A stretch of 64,000 bases of DNA from an uncultured Anaerolineales bacterium (GCA_937135955.1 CAKZOB010000054.1:1-64000), one strand, 5' to 3'; counted from the first letter of the stretch, positions 10,320 to 20,132 are shown. Made by a program: numbers and translations. The notes: generated by a model from the letters alone, not told the origin.

Positions 10320-10500
10320 TTGCCCGGCCCGATGCCCCTCATCCCTCGGCCCCTTCTCCCGTGCTGCGGGCGAAGGGGAGCACTCGCGCGACAGACAGTA
10401 AGTCCCCTCGCCCCGCGACGCAGTCGCGAGGGAGAGGGGATTGAGGGGTGAGGGGCAGCAGACTGCTGCAAATCGCCTGTCACATTTTGCACGCACCCGG
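10320..10500. repeat. Dispersed palindromic intergenic repeat, copy 1
   Basis: GC-rich repeat in the 10129-10611 gap. It contains a palindromic core with arms CGCGAC and GTCGCG around GCA, flanked by CCCCTC and GAGGGG runs, then a conserved tail GCAGCAGACTGCTGCAAAT...CACATTTTGCACGCACC. The same structure recurs at 30085-30265 and, inverted, at 53463-53592. No reading frame in it is credible. The rest of the gap (10129-10320 and 10501-10611) shows no other gene. Confidence 0.75.
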
Positions 10501-10611
10501 CCCCCTTCACACATTGACGCCGCGTGCACCCTGCGGCACAATGTGCAGTGAAACCGGACACCATCCCTCAGCACTGCTCGGTCAGTAGCTGGCGGCGCAA
10601 GGAGCGCGAAC

Positions 10612-11547
10612 ATGAGACGCGATGGGCCAGTTCTGGTCATCGGGGCTGCAGGAATAGATATCAAGGGACGCCCCAATCAGCCGCTGCAAATGGGCACCTC
10701 CAACGGCGGGGTGGTGCGCAACAGTGTGGGAGGCGTGGCTCGCAACATCGCTGAAAACCTGGCACGCCTGGAAGTGCCCACTATCCTGCTCTCTGCGGTC
10801 GGCCAGGATCACACCGGAGACTTTCTGCTGCGCCACACGGCTGCTGCTGGCGTAGATACCAGCTATGTGCTGCGCCTGCCCGACCAGCACACCGGCAGCT
10901 ATGTAGCCATCCTGGACGAAAAAGGCCAACTGGTCGTTGCGGTCAGCGAATACGACATCGTCAGCCGCATTGGCCCGTCGTACCTGCAGCGCTGTCGCGC
11001 TCTCTTCGCCAAGGCTGCCATGATCGTCCTCGACGGCAACCTGACCCCGCGTACGTTGCAGTCGGTCTTCCGCTGGGCCGAACGCTACGACGTGCCTGTG
11101 TGCGCCGATCCTACCTCGCCCGCCCTGGCGACCAAGTTCATTCCCTATCTGTCCCATCTGTTGATGGTCGCTCCCGATGCCAGCGAGGCAGCGGCATTGT
11201 GCGGAGCGCCCTCTCCGCCAACTACCAGCACCGAAGCCATCGAGACGGCCCAGTGCCTGGTGAGCATGGGAGTGGAGATCGCCATCGTCACCATGGCCGA
11301 GCAGGGCCTGGCCTACGCCGACGGCAGCAGCGCCGGTCACATCCCCGCTTTGCGCACCAGGGTCGTTGACCCTACGGGCACCGGTGATGCCGTAACTGCT
11401 GCGGTGATCTTTGGCCTGTTGCAGGAAATGCCCATTGACGAAGCCGTTCGCCTGGGAGTGTCCGCGGGCGCGCTCACCCTCAGCACACGCGAGACGGTTG
11501 TCCCCGACCTGAGTCTGGATCGTCTGTATGATGCCCTGATCGTATGA
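10612..11547 (+). CDS. PfkB-family carbohydrate/nucleoside kinase (pseudouridine-kinase-like)
   Basis: 311 residues, a usual length for ribokinase-fold enzymes. The first PfkB signature is seen in GGVARNIAENLARL (about 43-56), which resembles PsuK-type pseudouridine kinases. The second signature, DPTGTGDAVTAAVIFGLL near residue 250, holds the catalytic Asp and anion hole. These enzymes transfer the ATP gamma-phosphate to a sugar or nucleoside hydroxyl. No psuG-like glycosidase gene lies nearby, so the substrate is not supported by context. The ATG at 10612 has only a weak AGGAGCG SD. It is followed after 53 bases by endonuclease III on the same strand. Confidence 0.85.
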   Translation: MRRDGPVLVIGAAGIDIKGRPNQPLQMGTSNGGVVRNSVGGVARNIAENLARLEVPTILLSAVGQDHTGDFLLRHTAAAGVDTSYVLRLPDQHTGSYVAILDEKGQLVVAVSEYDIVSRIGPSYLQRCRALFAKAAMIVLDGNLTPRTLQSVFRWAERYDVPVCADPTSPALATKFIPYLSHLLMVAPDASEAAALCGAPSPPTTSTEAIETAQCLVSMGVEIAIVTMAEQGLAYADGSSAGHIPALRTRVVDPTGTGDAVTAAVIFGLLQEMPIDEAVRLGVSAGALTLSTRETVVPDLSLDRLYDALIV

Positions 11548-11600
11548 AAAACTGACCGTTCCTGGCAGCAAACAGCGCTATACACAGAGAGCATGTGCCC

Positions 11601-12332
11601 ATGTGCCCCCCGCCCGCTTCGACTTCTTCCCTGCTCGACGACGAGACTCTGACCTTGCGCCGCAAACAATACGCTCGCATTGCCGAACTGCTGGAAGATT
11701 TCTACGGTTATCCCACCTGGCGGCCTCATTTGCCACCGGTAGATGAGCTGGTGAGCACCATCCTCAGCCAGAGCACCACCGATTCCAACCGCGACCTGGC
11801 CTTCGACGCGCTCAAGGCTCGCTTTGGCAGTTGGGAAGCGGTGCGTGATGCGCCGGTTGAAGAAATTGCCGCGGCGATTCGTCCCGCCGGCCTGTCCAAT
11901 CAGAAAGCGCCGCGCATCAAGCGTGCCCTGCAGAAGTTGACCGTCGAGCGCGGGGAGCTTTCGCTGGATTTTCTGGCCGACTTGCCCGTCGAGGAAGCCA
12001 AAGCCTGGCTCATCAGTTTTGACGGCATCGGCCCCAAGACAGCAGCGATCATCCTGCTGTTCTCGTTCAATAAACCAGCATTCCCCGTAGATACTCACAT
12101 TCACCGCGTGACGCGGCGGCTGGGGCTGATCGGCCCCAGAACCAGCGCCGAGCGCGCGCACCTGGAACTCGAAGCCATCATCCCCCCTGCCGATTACCTC
12201 CCCGCTCACCTGAACATCATCCGCCTGGGGCGCGAAATCTGCCAGGCGCGCCGCCCGCGCTGCGAAGAATGTCCCTTGACCGCTTACTGCGATTACTTTC
12301 AGAACACCCACTCCCGAGGAAGCAGCGAATGA
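11601..12332 (+). CDS. nth: Endonuclease III, DNA glycosylase/AP lyase
   Basis: 243 residues from the ATG at 11601 (a GTG at 11595 is also in frame). It has the HhH-GPD fold, catalytic Lys in FDGIGPKTA (about residue 146) and Asp in VDTHIH (about 164). The C-terminal 4Fe-4S cluster loop has the classic C-x6-C-x2-C-x5-C spacing (CQARRPRCEECPLTAYC). The enzyme excises oxidised pyrimidines and nicks abasic sites in base-excision repair. Its stop overlaps the start of the histidine kinase gene (ATGA), so the two are translationally coupled although their functions look unrelated. Confidence 0.93.
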   Translation: MCPPPASTSSLLDDETLTLRRKQYARIAELLEDFYGYPTWRPHLPPVDELVSTILSQSTTDSNRDLAFDALKARFGSWEAVRDAPVEEIAAAIRPAGLSNQKAPRIKRALQKLTVERGELSLDFLADLPVEEAKAWLISFDGIGPKTAAIILLFSFNKPAFPVDTHIHRVTRRLGLIGPRTSAERAHLELEAIIPPADYLPAHLNIIRLGREICQARRPRCEECPLTAYCDYFQNTHSRGSSE

Positions 12333-14191
12333 ACGAAGCGCCCCCTCCCACCGCGCGACAACTCACCAACGTCATCGAGAAAGCCCGTCAGTCCGTGATT
12401 CTCTTGCGGCAGCAGGCGCAGGCAGGCACGCTGCAAGTCGGTCACCTGGCCGAGCGGCTGACCGCTCTGGAAAACCTGCTGGCCGAACTGGCCGCGACTC
12501 ATCAAGAAAACGTTCACGAGCGACAGTTGGCCGCGCTATACGAAGTGAGTCGTGCCCTGGGGTCTTCGCTCGACCTGCAGGTCGTGCTCGATCAGGTAAT
12601 GGACGCCATCATTCAGCTCACCGAGGCCGAGCGAGGCTTCTTGATGTTGCTCAATGACGATGGCACGTTCGACGTGCGTGTGGCGCGCAATCTGGATCAG
12701 GAGACGCTCGACAGCTCAGAATTCGCCTACAGTCGCACCATCACCCGCCATGTGGTCAACAGCGGGCAGCCCGTCGTCACCACCAACGCGCAGACCGATC
12801 CTCGCTTTATGGATCAGGCCAGCATCGTCGCGCACGCGCTGCGCAGCATTATGGCCACGCCCCTGCGGGCGCGGGGCAGGATCATCGGTGTGGCTTATGT
12901 GGACAACCGCATCCGCACCGGCCTCTTTTCCGAAGAAGACCTCGCCCTGCTCGACGCTTTGGCGGCACAGGCGGCCATTGCCATTGACAACGCGCAGCTC
13001 TACAGCGCCAAGGATCAGGCGCTGACCGCCCGCCTCGAAGAACTGACCATGCTGCAGTGGATTGACCGGCAGCTCAACGAGACGCTGGATACCGCCCATG
13101 CGATGCGCGTCACTCTGGAGTGGTCGGCGCGGCTATGCGGCGCAGAGAGCGCCAGCCTGGGCCTGTACGATCCGGAAACCGGGCAGGTGCGCCTGCTAGC
13201 CCACTACGGTGAAGCCGGTCCCTTCGCCGGGCAGGAGCATCTATCCCTCACGCACCCCCTCATTCACCAGGTTTTCACCTCTCACTCCGCCGCCATGCAG
13301 GTTTCGCCAGAAGGGACACAACCGGCGAGCACCATACTGTGTGTGCCCATCAAGCGTGAAGGTGCGGTGATCGGTATTGTCACCCTGGCAGCGGCCCGCG
13401 CTGGAGCCTTCGACGAAGACGCCCAGGCATTGGTCGCGCGTCTGGCCGATCGCGCCGCCATCGCCATCGAGAACAGCCGCCTGTACGACGCGGTACAGGC
13501 CGCCAACCGCGCCAAATCGGAATTCGTCAGCCTGGTGGCACACGAGTTGAAAGCACCCATGACCAGCATCAACGGCTACGCCGATCTGCTGGCTGTTGCC
13601 GGCCCTCTCAACGAGCAACAGCAGAAATTTGTGCAAACCATCAAGAACAATGTGCACCGCATGAAAGTGTTGGTGAGCGATCTGACCGATATCAGCCGCA
13701 TCGAAAGTGGGCAACTGCGCGTGGAGAACGAGCGGGTGGACTTGCTGGCGGCGGTCGCCGAGGCGCGCGACGGGCTGCTCCAGCAACTGCACGAACACGG
13801 CCATCGTCTGGTCGAAGACCTGCCTGCGGAATTACCCGCCGTGCGTGGCGATCGTGGACGGGTGGTGCAGGTGTTGATCAATCTGCTGAGCAACGCCATC
13901 AAGTACACGCCCAACGGCGGCACGATCACCCTGCGAGCGTGCCAGGATGGGCCGTTTGTTCGCCTGAGCGTCGCTGACACCGGCGTCGGCATGACCGCCG
14001 AAGAGATCGCCAAGCTGGGGACAAAGTTCTGGCGTGCGGACAACGACCACGTGCTCAATCAGCCGGGCACCGGCCTGGGGCTGGCGATCACGCGCAACCT
14101 GGTCGCGCTGATGGGTGGGGAATGGCAGGTGAACAGCACGCCCGGTCAGGGCAGCACCTTCACCATCGGATTACGTGTTTACCAGGACTGA
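12329..14191 (+). CDS. Cytosolic GAF-GAF sensor histidine kinase
   Basis: 620 residues from the ATG at 12329, overlapping the nth stop by four bases. Order: coiled coil (about 15-65), GAF domain 1 (about 70-220), GAF domain 2 (about 240-390), HisKA with phospho-acceptor His405 in VAHELKAPMTS, and HATPase_c with N box NLLSNAIKYTPNGG and G boxes DTGVGM and GTGLGL. No TM helix is predicted, so it senses an intracellular ligand or redox/light cue through GAF. No response regulator is adjacent; the OmpR-type regulator at 23956-24642 is the only one with an output domain in the window and could be a partner, but nothing here proves it. Confidence 0.92.
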   Translation: MNEAPPPTARQLTNVIEKARQSVILLRQQAQAGTLQVGHLAERLTALENLLAELAATHQENVHERQLAALYEVSRALGSSLDLQVVLDQVMDAIIQLTEAERGFLMLLNDDGTFDVRVARNLDQETLDSSEFAYSRTITRHVVNSGQPVVTTNAQTDPRFMDQASIVAHALRSIMATPLRARGRIIGVAYVDNRIRTGLFSEEDLALLDALAAQAAIAIDNAQLYSAKDQALTARLEELTMLQWIDRQLNETLDTAHAMRVTLEWSARLCGAESASLGLYDPETGQVRLLAHYGEAGPFAGQEHLSLTHPLIHQVFTSHSAAMQVSPEGTQPASTILCVPIKREGAVIGIVTLAAARAGAFDEDAQALVARLADRAAIAIENSRLYDAVQAANRAKSEFVSLVAHELKAPMTSINGYADLLAVAGPLNEQQQKFVQTIKNNVHRMKVLVSDLTDISRIESGQLRVENERVDLLAAVAEARDGLLQQLHEHGHRLVEDLPAELPAVRGDRGRVVQVLINLLSNAIKYTPNGGTITLRACQDGPFVRLSVADTGVGMTAEEIAKLGTKFWRADNDHVLNQPGTGLGLAITRNLVALMGGEWQVNSTPGQGSTFTIGLRVYQD

Positions 14192-14204
14192 AGACTCCGC
14201 CCGC

Positions 14205-14975
14205 CTATATCTGTGGGCGTTTCCAGCCCTCCCAACCGCGTGCCTGCCAGGCCGCGTAGAGAGCGATAGCGCCCGCTGTTGCCACGTTTAGACTTTGCAC
14301 GTGCCCGCGCATGGGCAGCGTCAGGCGCAGGTCGCACGTTTCGCGCACCAGGCGGCGCAGCCCTTCGCCCTCGCTGCCCATCACCAGCGCCAGCGGACGC
14401 CTGAGATCCACCTCGTCCGGCGTGACGGCATCCGGCCCGATGTCCAGGCCCACCAGCCACACCCCTTCCTCTTTGAGACGGCGCATGGCACTCACCAGGT
14501 TGGTGACCACGGCCACGTTGAGATGCTCCACCGCGCCAGATGAGGCGCTGACCACCGCTGGCGTCACGTCTACCCCACGCCGTTCCTGCAGGATCACACC
14601 ATGCACACCCACCGAATCGGCCACGCGCAACAGCGCCCCCACGTTCTGTGGATCTTTGAGCAGGTCGAGCACCAGCAGAAAGGGTAATTCGCCGCGCTCG
14701 GCACTGGTGCGCAAGATGGAATCGAGATCAACGTAGGGATACCCACCCACGCGCATGGTAACCCCCTGGTGATTGGCATTGTCCGCCAGGTCGTCCACCA
14801 CACGACGCGGCACACGGCGCACGTTGACCCCGTGCTCCTGGGCCAGCGCCAGCACCGATTCCACGACGCCTTTCTCGTCCACTCCTTCAGCGATCAGCAA
14901 TTGCTGAAAAGTGCGTCGCCCTGCGCGCAGACTCTCCAGCACCGGCCAGCGCCCATACAGATATTCTGTCGCCAT
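14205..14975 (-). CDS. rlmB: 23S rRNA 2'-O-ribose methyltransferase RlmB (TrmH/SpoU family)
   Basis: 256 residues. The N-terminal substrate-binding domain opens with EYLYGRWPVLESLRAG. The SPOUT knot has the three family motifs: LDLLKDPQNVGALLRVAD, LALVMGSEGEGL and LTLPMRGHVQSLNVATAGAI. It uses SAM to methylate a guanosine ribose in 23S rRNA (G2251 in E. coli); a tRNA target cannot be excluded from sequence. It lies downstream of cysS on the same strand, an arrangement (cysS-rlmB) also common in Firmicutes. The SD GGGGGATC precedes the ATG. It converges on the histidine kinase with only 13 bases between the stops. Confidence 0.9.
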   Translation of the reverse strand: MATEYLYGRWPVLESLRAGRRTFQQLLIAEGVDEKGVVESVLALAQEHGVNVRRVPRRVVDDLADNANHQGVTMRVGGYPYVDLDSILRTSAERGELPFLLVLDLLKDPQNVGALLRVADSVGVHGVILQERRGVDVTPAVVSASSGAVEHLNVAVVTNLVSAMRRLKEEGVWLVGLDIGPDAVTPDEVDLRRPLALVMGSEGEGLRRLVRETCDLRLTLPMRGHVQSLNVATAGAIALYAAWQARGWEGWKRPQI

Positions 14976-14992
14976 GGTGATCCCCCAAGATA

Positions 14993-15020
14993 AGGCAGGG
15001 CACTGCTCCGCGCCCTGCCT
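14993..15020 (-). terminator. Hairpin between cysS and rlmB
   Basis: A perfect 9-bp stem (AGGCAGGGC / GCCCTGCCT) with a 10-base loop lies between the cysS stop and the rlmB start. No T-run follows, so it may be a weak terminator or an mRNA processing/stability element. Confidence 0.45.
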
Positions 15021-15066
15021 GTACTCCTGACCATAGATCGCGCGCCCTTGACGGCTTGCTCAGAGT

Positions 15067-16533
15067 TCAGTCCACGCGCCACACCGTACCGTCGGGCCGG
15101 TCTTCCAGGGCGATGCCCAGCTCGGCCAGGCGGGCGCGAATCCGATCGGCGGTGCCGAAGTCCCGCTCGGCGCGGGCCTGTGCACGCAGATCAACCAGCA
15201 TCTGAATTAACCCCTCTTCGCGCTCGGCGTTGCCCGTACCCGCGACCGCCGTCTCTTCGGGCACGATGCCCAGCACCGCCCCGCCCAGTTCGCGGTAGGT
15301 CGCGTCAATCGCCTCTAGCACGGTTTTGCTCACCGGCTGACCGCTGTTGAGCAGCGTGTTGACCTCGCGGGTCAGATCGTACAACATCGCCAGCCCGCCC
15401 GGCGCGTTGAAGTCGTCGTCCATGGCTTCGACGAAGCGCTGCCGGGCCTGCGTCAGCACGTCCAGAAAAGCATTGCCCGCCTCGCCGGACGGAGCATTGT
15501 TCAGCTTACTGCGCACCAGGCGCACCGCGCCATAGATACGCTCCCAGCCTTTACGGGCGCTGTCGAGCGCCTCTTCGCTGAAGACGATGGGGTTGCGATA
15601 GTGACTGGTCAGGATAAAGGTGCGCAACACTTCGGGCCGGTGCAGCTTGAGCGCGTCTTTGATGGTGTAGAAGTTGCCCAGGCTCTTAGACATCTTGACC
15701 GGGATACCGAACTCGTCCGGCACCGTCAGGCTGCCCACCAGCATCCAGTAGCGAGCAAAAGGCACGCCGTTGGCCGCTTCGCTCTGCGCGATCTCACACT
15801 CGTTGTGCGGAAAGATGTTGTCCACGCCCCCGCCGTGAATATCGAAGGTGGGGCCGAGATATTTCGTGGCCATGGCCGAGCATTCGATATGCCAGCCCGG
15901 ATAGCCTTCGCCCCAGGGACTATCCCAGCGCAGAATGTGCTCTGGCTCGGCGGCTTTCCACAGGGCGAAATCCTCGGCGTGACGTTTGTCGTCGCGCACG
16001 TCCACGCGCGCGCCCGCTTCCTGGTCGTCCAGGCGACGGTTTGAGAGCTTGCCGTACTCCGGCCAGCTATACACATCGAAGTAGACGTTGCCCTGCTCGG
16101 TGACGTAAGCATGCCCCTTCTCGATCAGCGTCTGAATCATCTTGATCTGATCGGGAATATGGCAACTGGCCCGCGGGCTGATGTCGGGGCGCACCACCCC
16201 CAGCGCGTCCATGTCCTCGAAATAGCTGCGGGCATAGGTCTCCACAATCTGCATCGGCAGGGCCTGTGCCTGACGGGCTTTCTTCAGGACGCGATCCTCG
16301 CCTGTATCCAGCAGGTGCCCCACATCGGTCAGGTTCTGCACATAGAGCACATCGTAGCCGCGCCAGCGCAGATAGCGTACCACTACATCGAACGAAACAT
16401 ACGTCTTGGCATGGCCCACGTGCGCGTGATCGTAAACCGTTGGGCCACAGACGTACATATTCACCTTGCCTTCGTGCAGCGGTTCAAAGGGCTGTTTCTC
16501 ACGATGCAAGACGTTGTAGATTTGCAAGGCCAT
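15067..16533 (-). CDS. cysS: Cysteinyl-tRNA synthetase
   Basis: 488 residues, standard length. Class I signatures: a HIGH-like [11 protein letters not shown] and KMSKSLGN. Zinc ligands expected for CysRS are present: Cys29 in [10 protein letters not shown], Cys in HIECSAM, His/Glu in FPHNECEIA. The C-terminal anticodon-binding region ends in [23 protein letters not shown]. It charges tRNA-Cys in the cytosol. It is upstream of rlmB and divergent from the amidohydrolase gene. A TACAAT box lies at 16577-16582 on the minus strand about 45 bases before the start, but its -35 is poor. Confidence 0.97.
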   Translation of the reverse strand: MALQIYNVLHREKQPFEPLHEGKVNMYVCGPTVYDHAHVGHAKTYVSFDVVVRYLRWRGYDVLYVQNLTDVGHLLDTGEDRVLKKARQAQALPMQIVETYARSYFEDMDALGVVRPDISPRASCHIPDQIKMIQTLIEKGHAYVTEQGNVYFDVYSWPEYGKLSNRRLDDQEAGARVDVRDDKRHAEDFALWKAAEPEHILRWDSPWGEGYPGWHIECSAMATKYLGPTFDIHGGGVDNIFPHNECEIAQSEAANGVPFARYWMLVGSLTVPDEFGIPVKMSKSLGNFYTIKDALKLHRPEVLRTFILTSHYRNPIVFSEEALDSARKGWERIYGAVRLVRSKLNNAPSGEAGNAFLDVLTQARQRFVEAMDDDFNAPGGLAMLYDLTREVNTLLNSGQPVSKTVLEAIDATYRELGGAVLGIVPEETAVAGTGNAEREEGLIQMLVDLRAQARAERDFGTADRIRARLAELGIALEDRPDGTVWRVD

Positions 16534-16641
16534 GGTACGTATTCCCTTGAGCTAGCCGGAGAAAAGAGCAATCCAGATTGTAGCGCAAAGGAGCCTCACC
16601 CGAAAAGGCAGTTTTTTGCCATATTTTTGCACACGCCTGTA

Positions 16642-16670
16642 TTGTCCTCTACATGGCAGCTCTGTACAAT
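16642..16670 (+). promoter_or_regulatory. Promoter of the amidohydrolase gene
   Basis: TTGTCC (16642-16647), 17-base spacer, TACAAT (16665-16670), about 50 bases before the ATG at 16721. Confidence 0.7.
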
Positions 16671-16720
16671 TCGCGGCAAATACGCGCCACCCAGATTATT
16701 TGAGTAGGAGAGCAGCCATC

Positions 16721-18052
16721 ATGAAGCGCATCCTGATCAAAGGGGCAGATATCGTCACCCTGGACGAAACCGGTACTATTCTGCACAGCGCCGACCTGTT
16801 GATCGAGGACAGGCGCATCGCGCAGATCGGTCACCTGCTCCCAGATACCCAGGCAGACGAAATCATTGACGCCACTGGACAGGTAGTCCTGCCCGGCTTC
16901 TTCAACGCACACTGTCACGCGCCCATGACCTTCGAGCGCGGCTGGGCCGAAGACCTGCCCTTCCCGCGCTGGCTCAACGAAAAGATTTGGGTGGCAGAAA
17001 GCGCCCTGACGCCGGAAGACGTATATTGGGGTGCGGCGCTGGCTGCCTGCGAGATGATCCGCAGCGGCACAGTGGCCTTCAACGACCACTATTTCTACAT
17101 GGATCGCGTGGCGCAGGTGGTGCTGGAAAGCGGCATGAAGGCTATGCTCACCTGGTGCACCTTTGGCATCGGCGACGACAAGGAGATCGGCCCTGGCGCG
17201 GCAGCGCAACTGGCCTTCAGCCGCGACTGGCAGGGCGCGGGCGACGGACGCATTCACACCTGCCTGGGTCCGCACTCCCCCTACATCTGTCCGCCGGAGT
17301 TCCTGGGCCGGGTGGTTGAACTGGCCGAGCAACATCAACTTCCGATCCATCTACACGTAGCCGAGTCCCAGGAACAGGTCGCCAATTCCCAGGCTCGCCA
17401 TGGTCAGACACCGGTCGAGCAACTGGCCACCCTGGGCGTTTTCGACCATCCCACAGTCGCCGCGCACTGCCTGGCCCTGACTCTCGACGATCGCGCCCTG
17501 CTGGCCGAGAAGCCCGTAACTATCGTGCGGACGCCAATCACCTATATGAAGCTGGCCATGCCCATCCATGTCTCGCTGAGCGACCTGCAGGGGGCGGGCA
17601 TCAGCCGCTTGGCACTCGGCTCCGATGGGCCAGCCTCGAACGCAGTGATGGATATGTGGGATATCGTCCGGCAGACTGTCTGGCTGGAGAAATATCAAAC
17701 GCAGAACCCAGAGGCCCTGCCCGGCGACACGGCCCTCCGCATGGCGACGCGCAACGGCGCGCTGGCGATGGGCTTTGCCGAGAGCGGTGTCGTGGCCGAA
17801 GGCATGGCCGCCGATCTGATACTGGTGAATATGGATCGCCCGCATTTGCGTCCACGCCACGATCTGATCGCCAACTTGGTCCACGCTGCGCGCGGTGCCG
17901 ATGTCTCCCATGTGCTGGTAGACGGGCAATTGCTGATGCGCGACCGGCAACTACTCACCCTGGATGAGGAGCGTATCCTCTACGAAGCGGAGCAACGCGC
18001 CCTGCGCCTGGTGCGCCAGAACATGAATCAGGTGCGCGAGTACCGCGGCTGA
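16721..18052 (+). CDS. Amidohydrolase, 5'-methylthioadenosine/S-adenosylhomocysteine deaminase-like
   Basis: 443 residues from the ATG at 16721 (TAGGAGAG upstream). ATZ/TRZ-type metal hydrolase: HxH in FNAHCHAPM (His64, His66), then PHSPYICPPE, HLHVAESQEQ, AAHCLAL and the Asp in LGSDGPASNAVMDMWD. The order and spacing match MtaD-type deaminases, which convert MTA or SAH to inosine derivatives in purine and methionine salvage. Related chlorohydrolases and guanine deaminases share these residues, so the substrate is inferred. The methionine-cycle genes at 53.6-60 kb give loose metabolic context. A 9-bp hairpin follows the stop. Confidence 0.85.
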   Translation: MKRILIKGADIVTLDETGTILHSADLLIEDRRIAQIGHLLPDTQADEIIDATGQVVLPGFFNAHCHAPMTFERGWAEDLPFPRWLNEKIWVAESALTPEDVYWGAALAACEMIRSGTVAFNDHYFYMDRVAQVVLESGMKAMLTWCTFGIGDDKEIGPGAAAQLAFSRDWQGAGDGRIHTCLGPHSPYICPPEFLGRVVELAEQHQLPIHLHVAESQEQVANSQARHGQTPVEQLATLGVFDHPTVAAHCLALTLDDRALLAEKPVTIVRTPITYMKLAMPIHVSLSDLQGAGISRLALGSDGPASNAVMDMWDIVRQTVWLEKYQTQNPEALPGDTALRMATRNGALAMGFAESGVVAEGMAADLILVNMDRPHLRPRHDLIANLVHAARGADVSHVLVDGQLLMRDRQLLTLDEERILYEAEQRALRLVRQNMNQVREYRG

Positions 18053-18060
18053 AACCACAA

Positions 18061-18090
18061 AGGGCCAGGCGAAGCGCTGTCCCTGGCCCT
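18061..18090. terminator. Hairpin between convergent genes
   Basis: Perfect 9-bp inverted repeat AGGGCCAGG / CCTGGCCCT with a 12-base loop, lying between the convergent amidohydrolase and PIN-TRAM genes. T-runs are lacking on both sides, so it is a possible weak bidirectional terminator. Confidence 0.5.
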
Positions 18091-18114
18091 CTAACCCTTA
18101 GAAAGCCAGCGGCG

Positions 18115-19179
18115 CTAGCGCCGCAGCGAGCCTTCGGGTTGGGCGAAGTACATGCGCCCGGCATTGGTCACGATGTAGCGCGTGATCAACACGGGGATCG
18201 TGCGATCCATGTAGCGCTTGCCGTCTTCCACCACGATCATCGTGCCGTCTTCCAGGTAACCCACACCCTGGTCGGGTTCGCGCCCTTCCATGACAATATG
18301 GATGTCAATCACTTCGCCCGGCAAGAAGATGGCTTTGACCGCGTTTGCCAGCTCGTTGATGTTGAGCACCGTGACTCCCTGCAACTCAGCCACGCGGTTG
18401 AGGTTGTAATCATTCGTCATCACCGGGATATTGCGCCGCTTGGCAAGCAACACCAGTTTTTCATCTACGGCGCTGATACCCTCGATGTCGTCGTCAATGA
18501 ACCGCACCGGCGTCCGGCTGCGCTGCTGCAGCTCGCTGAGCACTTCCAGGCCGCGCTTGCCACGGTTGCGCCGCAGCATGTCCGGCGAATCGGCCACATG
18601 TTGCAACTCGTTGAGCACGAAACGCGGGATCAGCAGTGCTCCCTGGATAAAGCCGGTCTGACTGATATCCACAATGCGCCCGTCAATGATCACGCTGGTG
18701 TCGAGCAGAATCTCGCCCGTCGCCCCGCCGGGCAACATGCGCAGGCTGGCCGGGCTGGCACGGAGCATCCCCCCGAACAGCGCCAACACGTCCTGGGCGC
18801 GCAGAGAAAAGACGATCACGAACACATAGCTACCCACGACGGCGACGACGGTCGGCAGGAACTGGCCAACCGGATCGGGCAACAGCGACAGGGGCCAGGC
18901 GAACAACGCCGACACGAACATCCCCACCATCAGCCCCACGATGGCCCCCACCAGCGCCTCCGGTGACATCTTCAGAATGGCTCGCCGGGCCGCACGCGCC
19001 GGATAGGTGGTCATCCACGGTGTGAGGATCAGCCCGGCCAGTGCACCCATCAGGGCAAACGTCAGGCCGCTGGCTTCGGGAGGGAGATTGAGAGCGTCGG
19101 CCAGGTCAATTCCGAGCAGAGCGCCCAGCAGGGTGAAAATCATCATCCCCACCAGGCGGAGAAACAATTCCAGAGACAT
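18115..19179 (-). CDS. Membrane PIN-TRAM domain protein (YacL-like putative RNase)
   Basis: 354 residues from the ATG at 19179 (GGGAGAAA SD); a longer upstream frame lacks membrane-protein character. The N-terminus has four hydrophobic helices (about 4-140). A PIN domain follows, starting with ILLDTSVIIDGRI and with further acidic metal ligands (DEKLVLLA, TNDYNLNRVA). The C-terminal TRAM domain begins around LPGEVIDIHIVMEGREPDQGVGYLEDGT. The order TM4-PIN-TRAM matches the YacL/PilT-N family of Firmicutes and Chloroflexi, thought to cleave RNA at the membrane; its targets are unknown. It is not a toxin-antitoxin PIN, because no antitoxin gene adjoins it. Confidence 0.88.
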   Translation of the reverse strand: MSLELFLRLVGMMIFTLLGALLGIDLADALNLPPEASGLTFALMGALAGLILTPWMTTYPARAARRAILKMSPEALVGAIVGLMVGMFVSALFAWPLSLLPDPVGQFLPTVVAVVGSYVFVIVFSLRAQDVLALFGGMLRASPASLRMLPGGATGEILLDTSVIIDGRIVDISQTGFIQGALLIPRFVLNELQHVADSPDMLRRNRGKRGLEVLSELQQRSRTPVRFIDDDIEGISAVDEKLVLLAKRRNIPVMTNDYNLNRVAELQGVTVLNINELANAVKAIFLPGEVIDIHIVMEGREPDQGVGYLEDGTMIVVEDGKRYMDRTIPVLITRYIVTNAGRMYFAQPEGSLRR

Positions 19180-19442
19180 AAGGATTTCTCCCTGGCGGTT
19201 CGCCCGTCTGCCTTGCCAGATGATAACGACAGGCGTAGATGGAACGCCTCCACCGGTGAAAGGGACACGGCCAAGGCCCCTGACAGGCAAACGCCACCTG
19301 ATAATGACAGAATGATAAGCGCAATAATATCACTAATTTGTCACTGTATCACGGAAGCCCCTCACGCGCCAGGACTTCCCCCGTGTCCTGCGCCAGAAAT
19401 GACAGGAGCGCCGTCACTGGCGCTCGTTAAAGCTAAACCTGA

Positions 19443-19525
19443 TAGGGCAGGTGAGATTCGAACTCACACGAGGTTCCCCTCAGCGGATTTTAAGTCCGCG
19501 GCGTCTACCATTCCGCCACTGCCCC
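19443..19525 (-). tRNA. tRNA-Leu (anticodon TAA)
   Basis: Acceptor GGGGCAG/CTGCCCT, D arm GCGGAATGGTAGACGC, anticodon stem-loop GCGGA-CTTAAAA-TCCGC (anticodon TAA), a long variable arm GAGG-GGAA-CCTC typical of tRNA-Leu, and T arm GTGAG-TTCGAAT-CTCAC. The terminal pair is G-U. CCA is not encoded. It is a single tRNA with its own promoter. Confidence 0.96.
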
Positions 19526-19540
19526 AACCATTGCGCTTGA

Positions 19541-19569
19541 AGTGTAACACGACCGCCCCTGTCGGTCAA
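19541..19569 (-). promoter_or_regulatory. tRNA-Leu promoter
   Basis: Minus strand TTGACC (19569-19564), 17-base spacer, TACACT (19546-19541), ending 16 bases before the 5' end of the tRNA. Confidence 0.75.
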
Positions 19570-19769
19570 CGGCTTTGCGGCGCAAGGGGCGCGCGCAAAA
19601 GTCGTCAGCGTTTGCCTGACGCAAGGGCGTTTACCTCACCCCAGCCCGGCGCAGTGCCTGCGCATTGTCCAGCACTTGCAGAGCCAGCGCAGGCAGACTA
19701 TAAATGTGTTTGGGATTTGTCAAGAATGTGTGGCACAGGCCATCGGTCTGCTCCGGGGGAGCGTATACC

Positions 19770-20132
19770 ATGACCCGCGAAGACAATGAACCGACGCTGG
19801 AAGACCTGATGCAACTGGGCATTCAGGCCGCGCGACAGGGCAACTATACCAATGCGCGCCTGTTATTCCAGCAAGTCCTCGACGCTGACAAATACAACGA
19901 GCGCGCGTGGTTGTGGATGGCCCAGGTAGCCAGCACCTACGAAGAGCGTCTGCGTTTCCTCCAGACGGTGCTCCAGATCAACCCCAACAACACTGTCGCC
20001 CGCAACCAACTGGAGCGCATCCGCCGCAAACACGAGACGACCAATTCGCTGGTATTGCGCTACGGGCTGATCAGCCTAGCGATCTTCGCCATGCTGATTG
20101 CCTGCGTGCTGCTGTTGCTATTGATTCGCTAG
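19770..20132 (+). CDS. TPR-like module protein with C-terminal TM anchor (family member 1)
   Basis: 120 residues from the ATG at 19770, with SD GGGGGAGC. The TPR-like pair has the motif NERAWLWMAQVASTYEERL followed by LQINPNNTVARNQLERI; it is followed directly by a TM helix (about 97-119) and a one-residue tail. It is a tail-anchored cytosolic adaptor by topology. Three paralogs follow on the same strand (20375, 21921, 23509), all built on the same core, so this is a locally expanded family. Function not known. Confidence 0.8.
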   Translation: MTREDNEPTLEDLMQLGIQAARQGNYTNARLLFQQVLDADKYNERAWLWMAQVASTYEERLRFLQTVLQINPNNTVARNQLERIRRKHETTNSLVLRYGLISLAIFAMLIACVLLLLLIR